A stretch of 64,000 nucleotides of DNA. Source: Pomphorhynchus laevis. Its lineage: Eukaryota; Acanthocephala; Palaeacanthocephala; Echinorhynchida; Pomphorhynchidae. Positions 1-10,785 of the stretch are shown one piece after another. The DNA is taken from the NCBI GenBank assembly GCA_012934845.2, contig WNNJ02003193.1, positions 1-64,000 of the forward strand, read 5' to 3'. The stretch's first letter is position 1. Every line of letters starts with the position of its first letter. The notes beneath the pieces were generated by a model. That model saw nothing but the letters and a program-made list of their open reading frames with translations. It made no database searches and was not told the origin of the DNA. The position numbers and the translations under genes were made by a program.

Positions 1-790
1 ACTTCTCTCACACATTTCGACCCTTTTTCTATGTGATATAAATATCCGTTTGGACCATCCATCCTATTCTGATACTCAAAAACTTATTACCGCATTTAGC
101 GACTATATAATGCTATCTCAACAAACTTACATACTTGGTGTAATCCTATGATGCATTGCACCCCTTCTCATTTATACCTCTCTTATTATATTTCTACCCA
201 TGATCCCGGGTTTTCTTACTCCTTTCTTCATTTTCTTTTAATCTACCCTCCCTGCAATCACCTGTCTTTACTTTCTACTATTGTTAGCGGAATGAGTTGC
301 AATCTAATATTCCATTTTTAACTATTTATCGCTGCCTCCTCAACACACCAACGTACGTTCAAATGCCCACGAAGCGAATATCTTTATTATTCTATTCCGA
401 GTTTACTAATATATTAGACTGTATGTTGTCGTTCCGTTCACATGTCACTAAACGTTCTCGTAATGCTCCTTTGTTTGACATCGATTGCCGCATGTCCAAA
501 CGTAAGTTTGGTCATCTTCATCCAATATATCTACGACACCTCAAATGCTGACAGCCGTCATGCCTACCAACCTTTATGTCTAATACCTACAAAATCGTCG
601 CCATCACTTTTTTCCCACGGCTTAAAAATCTACAACTTTATAGAGTGCAAACTTGCTTTCTACTCTTGGCACAAATATTCGTGGAAAATAATTATCTCCA
701 TTCTAGATCGTGATTTCTTAAAACTCCCTGTTCTGAAATTAATCCCGACAAATATTCCTCGTAATTACTGTCAAAATGCGTAAATAATCC
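1..790 (+). pseudogene. Decayed L2-like LINE fragment (EN-RT linker)
   Basis: This is a broken coding remnant spread over two forward frames. The part ending near 550 aligns in spacing with the endonuclease-to-RT linker of the L2-A element on the other strand at 4.3-4.6 kb. Both have a pattern like FDxDCxxSKRxxxH followed by FLKC about ten residues later, and both have a preceding FxSExTxIL. No RT motif survives, and stops interrupt every frame. It is AT-shifted compared with the younger L2 copies, so it is an old, probably 5'-truncated insertion that runs off the left edge of the window. Confidence 0.6.
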
Positions 791-1231
791 ATCAACATCT
801 CAATTCTTTCCTCTCTGACTCGAACTATGTAATCTTCATTGTCGACAGAAAATTTAATCTACCATCTTACGACTACCATACTCGATTTCCGAACTATGAC
901 AAATACTAACACTTAGTGTTAAGTCATTTTGTCCCGTGATTGTTCATTTTCTTTACAATCCTATTCAATTCTTCAATTCGTAATTGCACAAAGTTCAAAT
1001 TTTTCGTCATTAAATAAATTATATTTAATTTTATTTAGTGAATAAAATTATTTATAGCGTGAATATTGAGGTAAAGCAGTTCTTGTAAATTTTAATTTAC
1101 GATAAGTTTATTATATACATTATAAAATTTTATATATAATTATATATTTTTTAATTTAACTTGATTGCATCTGTGAGTTAAATTCTTTTGTTTGTGGCAC
1201 GACATAATAATAATGTAGTGATTTATTAAAG
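791..1231. other. AT-rich stretch, no gene seen
   Basis: Very AT-rich from about 950 to 1190, with no coding signal or RNA gene that I can support. The right border is the 3' tail of the LINE-X copy that follows. Confidence 0.5.
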
Positions 1232-1262
1232 CCACTCCGCCTTTCGGCTTGGGCATATAAAA
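1231..1262 (-). other. LINE-X 3' tail hairpin
   Basis: On the minus strand the tail reads GCCCAAGCCGAAAGGCGGAG, then TGGC and TTTAATAAAT. Inner stem GCC/GGC closes a GAAA tetraloop, and an outer GCC/GGC stem encloses it. The homologous tail at 30,902-30,928 keeps both stems with different base pairs. This is the expected position for the RT recognition structure of a LINE. Confidence 0.6.
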
Positions 1263-2436
1263 AAGATTATAAGATAACAAATATAAAGTCAGAACAGTTG
1301 TCTTTCTTCTTATTTCTTAAGCTGCTTAAAATTTTATTGATTGGCTCGAATTGATTGTACGTGACACAGGTACGCATCGTCAGCCGAAATAAGCGTATAA
1401 GCCTACCCCCACTTCAACGTATCTATTGTTTTTAAAGATAAACAAGACAAATGAGCACAGGAAAATACATGTAAGAGTGATGAGCATGCTGTGTTGCAAA
1501 AACAGCATACACAAGTTGATGATCGTTCATTTATGATTCTTCCTTTTTTACAGAACTTGGGGGTGATATCCGTCAAGCGAAGCTCTCCAGATTAAAGTGC
1601 GCTTACTTGCGAGAGGGCTACGCCAAGCTGTTTGAAGAAAAGCAGGAGTCTGATAGATATCCTGACTAAGTTTAAGTACTTTGCCGTCGAATAAATTTAG
1701 ATTTTTAAGAAAACCATCAGTCAAAGGAAGATTCAACTCTTTCTGCAATGAAACTGATAAAGCAGGCAACCTTGCTAGAACTTGAACAGCCGTGGATGAA
1801 GTTTTTGGAGATACGCCTACCAACCTTTTTATAAATCTTGATAGGCACTTATCTAACTGGTAAAAGTTTTCTGAAGTCAAGTCTACCCAGATACAAGCTA
1901 GTCCATATTGTAGTCTTGGAAGCAACATTATATAAAAATATCGTAACCCTGCCTCAAAAGATAATTTGCCTAGTTCGGACAGTCCAGATGTTGCCTTCAC
2001 ATATTTATCTCATTTAAGTTAAAATGTTGATAAAAAGACCATCTAGCTGTGATTAACATTCCAAGATACAGATAGTTCGATTCAAAATCGAGCGGAGGGT
2101 CTTGATAGCAGAGAATGTCCGATCGACTTAGTCGACCTCCTCTTCGAAACTTAATTACCTTAGACTTTTCACGGTTCACTCAAATACGATTAGTAAAACA
2201 GAACGCTGAGAGCGAGTTTAAAGCTACTTGGGCATTAGAAATAGATTTGGAAATAATAGCAAGATCGTCTTCATATAATACACATAAAATATCTAAAAGA
2301 TTGTGACTTAGACTGCTAGGAAGATCAGCAATGAAGAAACTGAATAACAAAGGACTTAGAGGGTCGCCCTGAAGGACACCACGATTGGCAAGAAACTCAT
2401 TCCAATAATTTATGCCGTCAAAAATGCGAAGAACGT
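1232..2436 (-). pseudogene. LINE-X fragment, 3' half of ORF2
   Basis: Minus-strand remnant of the same family as the element at 30.9-34.9 kb. Reading from 2,436 downward: a DGIN motif, the RT turn GVLQGDPLSP, YEDD where the RT active site YADD is expected, the thumb region, and a C-terminal stretch (LSFxxGLRYF..MLLPRLQYGL, then QLDKCLSRFIKRLVGVSPK) that matches the better copy closely. The reading frame is broken into at least three pieces. It ends at 1,239-1,248 with the same GAAA-tetraloop tail hairpin as the other copy, followed by TAATAAAT. The upstream half is missing where the L2-A element begins (about 2,433), so L2-A probably inserted into it. Confidence 0.8.
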
Positions 2437-2517
2437 TTAATAATAATACAAATTTATTTAATGTGGCAAATGCGTACAAGCTGTACGCTTACAAGTCCAC
2501 AAACAAAAATGAAAAAG

Positions 2518-4998
2518 TCAAGCAGATAAATTGTTTAAATTGAATCGGATTTGTCGTTTGAAGCACGGCAAGGAAGTTGATTGGCGTATATGAATGGGCA
2601 GATGGTTCCACGATAGAGGAGCAGCCACAATGAAGGAGCGGAGTCCAAAGGAGGTAGAGTAGTTTGGGACATGTAAAAGAAGGGAATTATAGGAACGCAA
2701 GGAACAGTAAACAGGACGAGAATTATCAAGAAAAGGAAGGTTGAGAAATGAAGGGGTATGAAGAGTTACAAGGCGGAAAGCAACGATAAGAAGACGAATT
2801 TGAACACGACAATAAATTGTAGGCAAATCGAGAGAAGCAAGATGGTAGGATGTATGATCAAAACGACGAAGACGGAGGAGAATTCGGACGGCTGCATTGA
2901 CGATGCGTTGTAGGGGAAGAAGAGTGGATTTAGGTGAGTTGGAAAATAGACTAAGACAATAATCGAGTCTAGAAAAAAGGAGAGAAGATATTAGAGTCAT
3001 ACAAGAAAGGAAATTGATCAATCTACGAACTTGACGGAGGTAGCGAAGTATCAAGGTAGATGAGCGTACTTTATCTCTAACGAAAGGTTTAAGTGAAAGT
3101 CGGTTGTCAAAATGGAAGCCTAGGAAAACGAGATTATCAACGATAGGAATAATTGTAGAATTTAATGATACGGAGGGAGGTTCGAAGCCGAGGCGTTGAG
3201 GTAGGATCCACATAATTTTAGATTTATCAGGATTCAGAGAAAGGCGAAGGGAAGAAAGATGATTGGAAATTGAGACAAGACAGTCGGAAGCAGAAACACT
3301 AAGATCGTGAATACGATAAACAGGTGCATGAGCATAGATGAGAATGCCATCAGCATATTGCATAACATGGAAGTTAAATTTATGAGAAATCGAAGACAAA
3401 TCACCAAGAAGAAGAGAGAAAAGCATAGGGCCTAATACGGAGCCTTGTGGAACACCGGACGGAATGGACGAAGGATGGGAGAGAGAAGAGTTAGAATAGA
3501 CGCGAAATGTACGGTTTGATAGATATGAAGAAAACCATGATACAGTGGGTAAAGAGAAGCCATAATCATGACGAAGGCGATGGAGAAGAATCGAGTGATC
3601 GACGATGTCAAAAGCAGACGATAGATCAAGAGAAACTATGACACTACATAATTTATGATCGCGCGATATGAGTAAGTCGTTATAAACTTTAAGGCATGCA
3701 ATTTCGGTAGAGTAATTAGAGCGAAAAGCGGCTTGGAAGGGAGGAAATAAGTTAGAGGAAAAGAGATATATATTAACTTGCTTAAGAACGAGACGCTCAA
3801 GGAGTTTAGAGAGAGTTGGGAGAAGTGAAATAGGACGGTACGAAGATGGTAGTGAAGAGTCGAGAGATTGCTTTTTTGATGAGAGGACGAACAGTGGCGC
3901 ATTTCCAGATGGAAGGAAATGTACGGCTACGGATGGACGAGTTGAACAATGTGGTTAGGAAGGGTAAGATAGAGGAGCAGATATTTTTAAGCAAGTGAGT
4001 GGGAATTGGGTCAGAAGGAGAGGTTTTATTAGGTAATGACAGCAGAACCGAAGAAACTTCATCAGACGAAACGGGAAGAAGGTGGAATAGTTCTGGGAGG
4101 GAAGTATTTAAAGAGAAGAGTGGGTACAAGGGGGCTATGGGTAGTAGGGAAAGTAAATTAGATAGCTAGTTTGTAGATAAGAAGAAAATTCATCAGGATT
4201 TATATTACAAGGGGTAAATGATCGTGAAAGAATACAGTTTAATATTTTCAAGTGAAATTTAGAGTTGGAAGATGACTCGTGTTGATTTCGCCAAAAGAGA
4301 GTACGTTTAGTACGTATAAGAATGAGATATGAACGGCGTTGAGAAAAGTAGGAATCACGAAGAGTTGGAGGGAGTGAGTTGGGAGAACATTTAAGAAAGC
4401 GTTTATACATACGAAAAGAGTGACGGAGTCGACGCTTAGAAAGACTACAGTCAGAATCGAACCAGGGAGCATGGCGCAAGCGCTGGGAACGTCGAAGTCG
4501 ACTAGGTAGAAGGTTATTGAGGATCGACGTAAGTTCAGAATCAAACAGAATGCAGAGATCATCGGGAGAGGGGGCAACTGAACCTGGACGGTATACAATC
4601 ACAAGTTCCAGAGCGAAAGGAGTTGATAATATGCATATGAGTAATTCGAACGAAGTGTAACGGATGTTAACGTTGATTTTACGTAAAGACATTGGGTGAC
4701 GAGCAATGGCAACAATACCGCCATGGTTAGAAGCAGTAGATTTATGATATGCAATTTGACGAGCTGATTCAACTAGAGAACAACCAGAGCGACATAGACG
4801 ACGAATAGCAAGATCGTCGGAGTCAGAGTGCCAGGATTCGGTAATGCAGAGAATATCGATAAATAATTGATCGAAGATATCGAGAAGCATATCAGCTTTA
4901 TGAAGAATGGAGCGAGTGTTGAATAGACTAAGACGAAAAGTATGTTTATGAGCGAGATTGACTAGCGAAGAAGACAAGGGGGAGAGATGGGACGCCAT
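2518..4998 (-). pseudogene. L2-A ORF2 (endonuclease-RT), broken
   Basis: Starts MASHLSPLSS at 4,998 and contains an APE-type endonuclease (LFNTRSILHK, CITESW, VIVYRPGS). The segment with the DFN and SDH catalytic motifs seen in L2-B is absent: the text jumps from the VYRPGS region to the linker FDSELTSIL, an internal deletion of roughly 350-400 bp. RT pieces follow (PNKTSPSDP, LIKKA, DIVDH region) across at least three frameshifted segments, 3,806-4,129, 3,432-3,629 and 2,518-3,426. The active-site box reads YADG instead of YADD. The C-terminus SFNRQ-like to LNNLSA is intact. This copy could not encode an active enzyme. Confidence 0.85.
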
Positions 4999-6287
4999 CG
5001 AATTTTTGGCCTTGTGTGAAGAACGTGAAAATTTCCGTTGATTTGACGTATAGATAAGGATGACTCGCCGTTTGTTTCACGTCGATGTTTCTCAATGCGA
5101 GCTAAATTGAGCTGGGCAATATCAGAAGGGGAGCGGTCAGGAAAGATACGACTAGTAGACGAAGTGGTAAGAAGTTTAAAGCGTTGGGAGAGTACAGAAG
5201 AGGCATGTGAACTATGTCGGAAAACGATTTTTAGGAGTGGAGGACTGAGATGATTGGATTTAGTGGATTTGTTTAAACGAATAAAGGATACAGGATCGAT
5301 ATTATTGAAGAGGGATGGGTTATCATCAGGAAGAATGGTTGCTAGGATAGACCTGAAAGCAGATACATCATCATCGAGGCGAGATTGTGGAGAAGCAGAT
5401 TCGGAAAGTTTTAAGTTTGATATGATTATACAGCGATCGCGCGAAGGAAAACGATTTCGTGGAAGTGGTGGACGGACAGAGCTGCTAGGAGTCGAGGCAG
5501 ATGAGCAGATATAAGTGGAAATGATAGGGGTGCTTGATAGAGAATTAATATTGGTTGGAGCAAGTGTGACAGGAGCGGGGTGTTGAATCGATTGATCAGA
5601 GATGTGACTGGTGATGATTTTAAATGAAGGATGTAAATTATTTGGAAGTGTTACGTGGGAGGTAGAGTAAGGAGAATTAAGGTAGGTTGGCGCATGAGTG
5701 ACAGGAATGGAGTGTTGAATCACTTGATCGGAAATGTTACTGGAAATGATTTTGATGGAAGGATGTAAATTATTGAGAAGTGATACGGGGGAGGTCGAGT
5801 AAGAAGTACGTGAAGAGAATAAAGAAGTTTGAGATTTATTAAGATTGGGGGAGGAATAGGAAAGAGGAGCTACGAGATGAAAAGTTTTACCGTTAGCATT
5901 GCTAGAATGAGAAAGATTAATGGAAATTTTGTACGTAGTTGAACGAGGTGTGTGTGAGAGTGTAGGTTCAATAACGGGATTATAAGATGCGAAGTCAGGT
6001 GTTGATGTGAGGGAAACATCTAAAACAGCATTGGTCTGAGTGGTCGTGTGTGATACAGGAGTAGAGGAGCAGGATAACTGTAGTAGTCGTACTGATGTAC
6101 AAAAACCGCAAGTGAAATGTTTACGTTTATACACCGAGTGGTCGGATATTTTAACACGAACAAGTGTCCATACATCGCAATCTTTGGAATCGCATCCAAC
6201 TTCAAAGCTGGTATAACCATCATTGCATTCCGATGTGGAAGATTCTTGATCAAGAACAGGGATCTGAGATCGCACTTTTTTAGGCAT
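4962..6287 (-). CDS. L2-A ORF1 protein
   Basis: An open frame of 441 residues beginning MPKKVRSQIP. Near residues 25-70 lies a cysteine-bearing domain (YTSFEVGCD, KDCDVW, then FTCGFC about 35 residues on) that also occurs in LINE-X ORF1. The middle is a long Ser/Thr/Pro-rich, low-complexity linker. The last 160 residues are basic and contain RDRCIIISNL and SFIRLNK, resembling the RNA-binding C-terminal half of L2/CR1-type ORF1 proteins. It presumably binds the element's RNA. The last 37 nt overlap the start of ORF2 in another frame, and the plus-strand L2-B copy has exactly the same arrangement. Confidence 0.8.
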   Translation of the reverse strand: MPKKVRSQIPVLDQESSTSECNDGYTSFEVGCDSKDCDVWTLVRVKISDHSVYKRKHFTCGFCTSVRLLQLSCSSTPVSHTTTQTNAVLDVSLTSTPDFASYNPVIEPTLSHTPRSTTYKISINLSHSSNANGKTFHLVAPLSYSSPNLNKSQTSLFSSRTSYSTSPVSLLNNLHPSIKIISSNISDQVIQHSIPVTHAPTYLNSPYSTSHVTLPNNLHPSFKIITSHISDQSIQHPAPVTLAPTNINSLSSTPIISTYICSSASTPSSSVRPPLPRNRFPSRDRCIIISNLKLSESASPQSRLDDDVSAFRSILATILPDDNPSLFNNIDPVSFIRLNKSTKSNHLSPPLLKIVFRHSSHASSVLSQRFKLLTTSSTSRIFPDRSPSDIAQLNLARIEKHRRETNGESSLSIRQINGNFHVLHTRPKIRWRPISPPCLLR

Positions 6288-6332
6288 GACCTTTTATCGA
6301 TAGATTGAGCTCAATCCGCGAGCGTAGCGAGC

Positions 6333-6410
6333 GGAACTGACAGGAATAATCTGGAACTGACAGGAATAATCTGGAACTGACAGGAATAATCTGGAACTGA
6401 CAGGAATAAT
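6333..6410. repeat. 20-bp tandem repeat, 3.9 copies, at the 5' end of L2-A
   Basis: The unit GGAACTGACAGGAATAATCT is repeated without variation almost four times, starting 45 bp upstream of the L2-A ORF1 start codon. Short monomer arrays of this kind are known as promoter units at the 5' ends of some LINEs, so this may mark the true 5' end of the element. Confidence 0.85.
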
Positions 6411-7319
6411 TTTAAGTATTTAACAATCAAGGCGAGTTATTCTCAAACCTATATTTCACGTTTCGACCTCTACATGACTACAGTAGCCAGCCTAGTGGAT
6501 GTAACGTTAAATCGCGATACATACGTATTGTCTAAATCCGATCAGCATCAGTGTACGGAGTAAGCAGATAATAAAATTCGAAACGTGAAATGTAGGTCCA
6601 GGTCAGCAGCTTATGAGACCCACACATGCTGATTAGTAGCGTCCTGCTGTATAAAGAATAGGAACAATACTTGTGAGGATAATGTCGTGCCACAACTAGA
6701 AGAATATAGTTCTATACTTTTTTTATCATAAATATTAGTTTTATTAAGAATTGAATATCATATTTAATTAGCTTATCATATTTAATTAGTTTATTATTTA
6801 AACTAATTAAATATTAGTTTTATTAAGAAATCTGAATATATTTATTCATTTATTGAATAAACATTTTTAGTTTTAATGCACATATATCATCAATATATTT
6901 AAACACATATTTTATCTTTATGGTTCAGATTTATTTTTTAAACTGTCATGAGCGAAATTTGAAGTGATGTGGTTAAGGCGTGTCAGCTTATCGAGCAATC
7001 TTTTTGACGATTCGAGTAATCGTTTTGACGGTTATACCGACGTTAGTTTGTTCGTCCTTCCAAACTTGGTTACAGAAGTGATCCTCTGAATGCACTTCAT
7101 GAATCTGTATTATGATATGACGTTGAAGTTAAATAGAAACAAACCGCAACTTGAAGTGAATTCAGTAATGAAGATCGAATCACCTTTATTATTTTCACAT
7201 TAAATTAGAGATATACGTCCGATTGCGATCCCCTCTCGTAGACGAAACTCCAAAGACATACATTTGTTCTAACAAGGATAAAAGGATCTTTATAGGGCAA
7301 TATCATCAAGGCAAGCAAT
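6411..7319. other. AT-rich spacer with an LTR-like repeat segment
   Basis: No gene seen. About 6,575-6,700 on the minus strand resembles the repeats at 16,609-16,700 and 55,487-55,599: the pattern ATCAGC, GTGGG, CTCAT, CCTACATTTC and CGTTTCG recurs in the same order. On the minus strand the segment begins TGTGGCACGACATTATCC, which would suit the 5' end of an LTR. A short inverted pair (CACGTTTCGA at about 6,452, TCGAAACGTG at about 6,578) lies within it. The rest is AT-rich and unassigned. Confidence 0.35.
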
Positions 7320-9770
7320 TCGCCATGGCGTACACAAGTCGTGTTGGTCAAGTTAAAATAAAAGACGCTGATGGTGGACGATTATAGTCAAACAATCAAC
7401 AAATTTACCTTGTTAGACGTTTTTCAGCTGCCCAGAATCGATGATATAATTGACAAGCTTTCATCTTATCGTGTATTTAGCCGCCTAGATCTCCGACGCG
7501 CTTACTATCAAATTCCGATTCGCGATGAAGACAGAAAGTGTACAGGTTTCGAAGCAGCTGGGTAAGTTTTTTTAATTCAGATATATGCCATTTGTTTTAA
7601 CGAATTTCCCTGAGGTTTTTTAGCGTGTAATGTCACAAATGATCGAGGGTGAACGTATTAAAGCTACATTCTGTTATTTTGACGATTTCGTGGTCGCTGG
7701 AAAAGCACAAGGTGATCACAACCGAAACCTGTATCGTTTAAATCAACTTGTGAGAAAATATAACCTGAGTTGAATATGGATAAATGTGTTTTCGATATTA
7801 GTATTTGCATTCTAGGGTACCATTTTAAAAATGGCACAATTTCTCTTAATCAATGTCGAGTAAAGTCTGTCATGGGGCTACCCGAACCTAAAAACTCAAC
7901 TGAACTAAAACGTGTACTCAGCATATTCGCACACTGTTCACAGTGGATAAATAAGTTTTCAACGATCATACATCCCTTAACAAACACCAAGTTCCAGTTA
8001 TCGAAAGATGCACGTAATAGCTTCTCCACGTTAAAGCAACGCTTATCCTGCGATACACTTTTGTCAGTTGACCCTTCAGAGACTTTTCAGTTGGAAACTG
8101 ATGCGTCGGATTGTGCGATTGACGCCACTCTCTCGCAAAATATCAAACATGTAGCGTTATTTTCTAGAACACTTGATAAAAGTGCGAAACGTTACGCTTT
8201 TGATTAAAAAAGGCATTAGCGGTAACATAAGCTGTTCGTTTTTGGCGACATTACCTATCAGGACGATTATTCAGGATAATAACCGACCAACAATCAGTAT
8301 CGTATATATTTACTCGAACCGGCCGTAAAATTAAAAACGACAAGATGGAACGATGGCGTTTGGAATTGTCACAGTACTGCTTTGAGATTTCATACCGCTC
8401 AGGACGAGAAAATGTGACTGCTGATGCATTCTCACGTTGTTATGTGGACACTGTATCCGATGTAATGCCCACCCATAGAAACCTTCATAAAACCCTCTGC
8501 CATCCAGTAGTCACAAGAATGTGGCATTTCGTTCAAACCCAAAATCTACCATATTCAATAGGTGATGTACGACAAAAATCCCAAGAATGTGAAAGTTGTT
8601 CTGTTTTGAAGCATCATTTTCACAAATCACCAACTGTTTCACTAATTAAATCATCTCGGCCTTTCGAACGCCTACCTATGGATTTTAAAAGTTCTTTACC
8701 TCCTTTGAATCGAAACAAGTTTCTGCTCGTAATTGTGGATGAATATAGCAGATTCCCTTTTGCCTTTGCTTGTATCGACACTTCATCTGATACAGTAATC
8801 AGTTGTCTGAACCATATATTCTCAATTTTTGGATTTCCGAAAGTATTAATACAGACAGAAGAACGTATTCCACCTAAATACAATTTCGTCGTTATCTACA
8901 ACAGAAAGGAATGTTTGTCTCAATCAAGATCGTACCACCTTTCATTGAAAGGGCCAATAGAGAAATATAAGACATAATCTGGAAATCAATTTCGTTACCT
9001 CTACACGACTCTGGCTTGAATATTTGTGAATAGCAAGCAATCCTTCCAGACGCTTTACAGTTAGTACGGTCATTGCTTTGTACGATAATAAATTAAACGC
9101 CTCATTTGAGATTGTTTAAATTTAGACGAAAGACGGAAAGCGGAACCTCTATGCCAGAATAGCTAGTGAATTCAGATGGTGTTCGTTAAGCGTTTCAATC
9201 GCAAAACAAAATATGACGCACCAGTTGAGCGCGCAAAATTAATTCATGCAAACTTACATTATGTTATCATCAAGAGATGAAATAGTATTGAGTATCACAT
9301 ATCCACACGATACTTATCGAGATCACCAGGCACCACTAAAATAATCAATGATAACTTGGAGAAAGACTTGGAACATGCATCTCCAATCAATGATAATCAT
9401 GTCGATAAGGAAACTCTGGAGTCGAGAGAAAATAATATGAGCGATTCACTCGTACAGAGAGACTCAAATCTTTGTGATGCAAAAAAGTTCTTCAGCGAGT
9501 CTCATGGACTTAATGACTATTTGGGTGAAGTTCCAACCATGAAATTTAGGCGGTCTTCCTAAAAAACCAGAAGACCAGCAAACATGTCTAAGTATATCGC
9601 TTGGGTGAATGACGTGTTATTTAGAGTTAATTATTATCTTCGTGTGTCGGTTCAACTACAATTGGATTACCTTTATTTTGAACACCTTTACCTTCAATTA
9701 AAGCACTTTTTACCACCAATTGGAACATCTTTTGGAATTATCTCCAATTGGAGCATCTTAGATGTATAAA
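7320..9770 (+). mobile_element. Ty3/gypsy-type LTR retrotransposon fossil (pol)
   Basis: Pol remains in order: an RT N-terminal part (DYSQTIN, LPRIDDIIDKL, FSRLDLRRAYYQI), an RNase H region (TDASDCAIDATL, LFSRTLD), the tether and integrase zinc region (HRNLHKTLCHP, CESC), the integrase core (PMDFK, DEYSRFPFAFAC) and a likely integrase C-terminal tail up to about 9,560. The RT and integrase wording is like the CsRn1-type branch of Ty3/gypsy, though I hold that only loosely. It is broken, with roughly half a dozen or more breaks. No gag and no matched LTR pair was recognised. It is an old insertion by its amount of decay. Confidence 0.85.
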
Positions 9771-10664
9771 TATAGGGTACCATATTTGAATTATTTTAAT
9801 TTAAGAATATTTAAGACTTCTGCTAATTCATTTTTATCCATAGTAAGACTATTGTTTAAGTTTTCAATTAAATTTTGAATTTTATAACACTTCAACTTTT
9901 GATTAAGTTGATAAAATTAAATGGACCTCGTTAAAACGTCATTTACCTTTAACAAAGTTTGGTTGTCAATTTTTCCGATCGTACAAAACGAGTAACCATT
10001 CTCATTAGAACTGAAAAGTGTATTGATGAATATTCCTGAAATGTCAATCGACGCGAAAATACTTGGCAGTTGAAGCTTTTGTATATTAAATCATCTTATC
10101 ACAATTTTTCTACCCTCATTTATGGATTTTGCCTAATCCAACTAAACTCGACGGCTATCTTTATAAGTTTTGGGTAAATCTGCTAATGTGTCATGAGCGG
10201 ATTATTTGCAAATGTAAATATTGTATGGAATGTTGTGATGATATGTTAACTGGAAGAATTAAATTTAACTTTACCTGCAAATGATTGGATTTCTTTATTT
10301 GCCTCATTACCCATGGCAGCTTAGAAACTTGTATAAATCTTTATGAATTATCATATATAATAGAACCAAGGAAACAATATTGATAATAATATGTCTTTAT
10401 TACAGTCTCGCCATCTATATTAGGCTCATCGAATACAAAACTAATAATGTGTTAGAGATTATGGTCATTCAGGAATTGCATCGTTGCCGGAAAGGAGTTG
10501 TAAGAGATTTCACTTATCATGAAATTTTGCTGGATATGGTTAAGCTTGCATGTGAAGTGACCAGAGGAAGGTTTTAATTGAAAATTTTCTGTATACTTTT
10601 TTGTTTGGAAAACTTCCTTTGCCTTTTCTCAAATGATTTACTAAACAAAATGTCGGGTTCATCA
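9771..10664. other. AT-rich spacer, no supported gene
   Basis: AT-rich sequence with only short chance frames. I see no motif, RNA gene or repeat shared with the rest of the window. Confidence 0.4.
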
Positions 10665-10785
10665 AGTACTCTACCTATCAGCCTTGATAGGTAGAGTACT
10701 ACCTATCAAGGTAGTACTCTACCTATCAAGGCTGTTAATCTATTAATGTGGATCCTTTCTCCTTGGCGGAGAAAGGATCCACATT
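10665..10785. repeat. Cluster of perfect fold-back palindromes
   Basis: Three overlapping or adjacent hairpins. Arms of 16 bp (AGTACTCTACCTATCA, 10,665-10,680, against 10,685-10,700) have a 4-nt loop. Arms of 20 bp (10,680-10,699 against 10,714-10,733) have a 14-nt loop that is itself partly self-complementary. Arms of 18 bp (10,745-10,762 against 10,768-10,785) have a 5-nt loop. The last pair lies inside L2-B coding sequence (MWIL region), so the second arm is a copied-back piece of the LINE. Confidence 0.9.

Larger units (their letters stand above)
2433..6410 (-). mobile_element. L2-A, near full-length L2/CR1-like LINE
   Basis: A non-LTR retrotransposon that reads right to left: a 5' region with 20-bp tandem repeats (6,333-6,410), ORF1 (6,287-4,962), ORF2 (4,998-2,518) with endonuclease, RT and C-terminal parts, a short 3' UTR with a hairpin (2,472-2,488), and an ATTTGCCAC-type tail followed by AAATAAATTT. 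ORF1 is intact, ORF2 is not. RT motifs (DIVDH, YADx, MWIL) place it with the L2/CR1 group. A related 3' fragment at 13.8-14.3 kb differs by only a handful of residues, so the family moved fairly recently. It appears to sit inside the LINE-X copy at 1.2-2.4 kb. Confidence 0.9.

Noticed and set aside
10380-10577. 65-residue open frame
   Set aside because: No motif, no neighbour support, AT-rich; likely chance.
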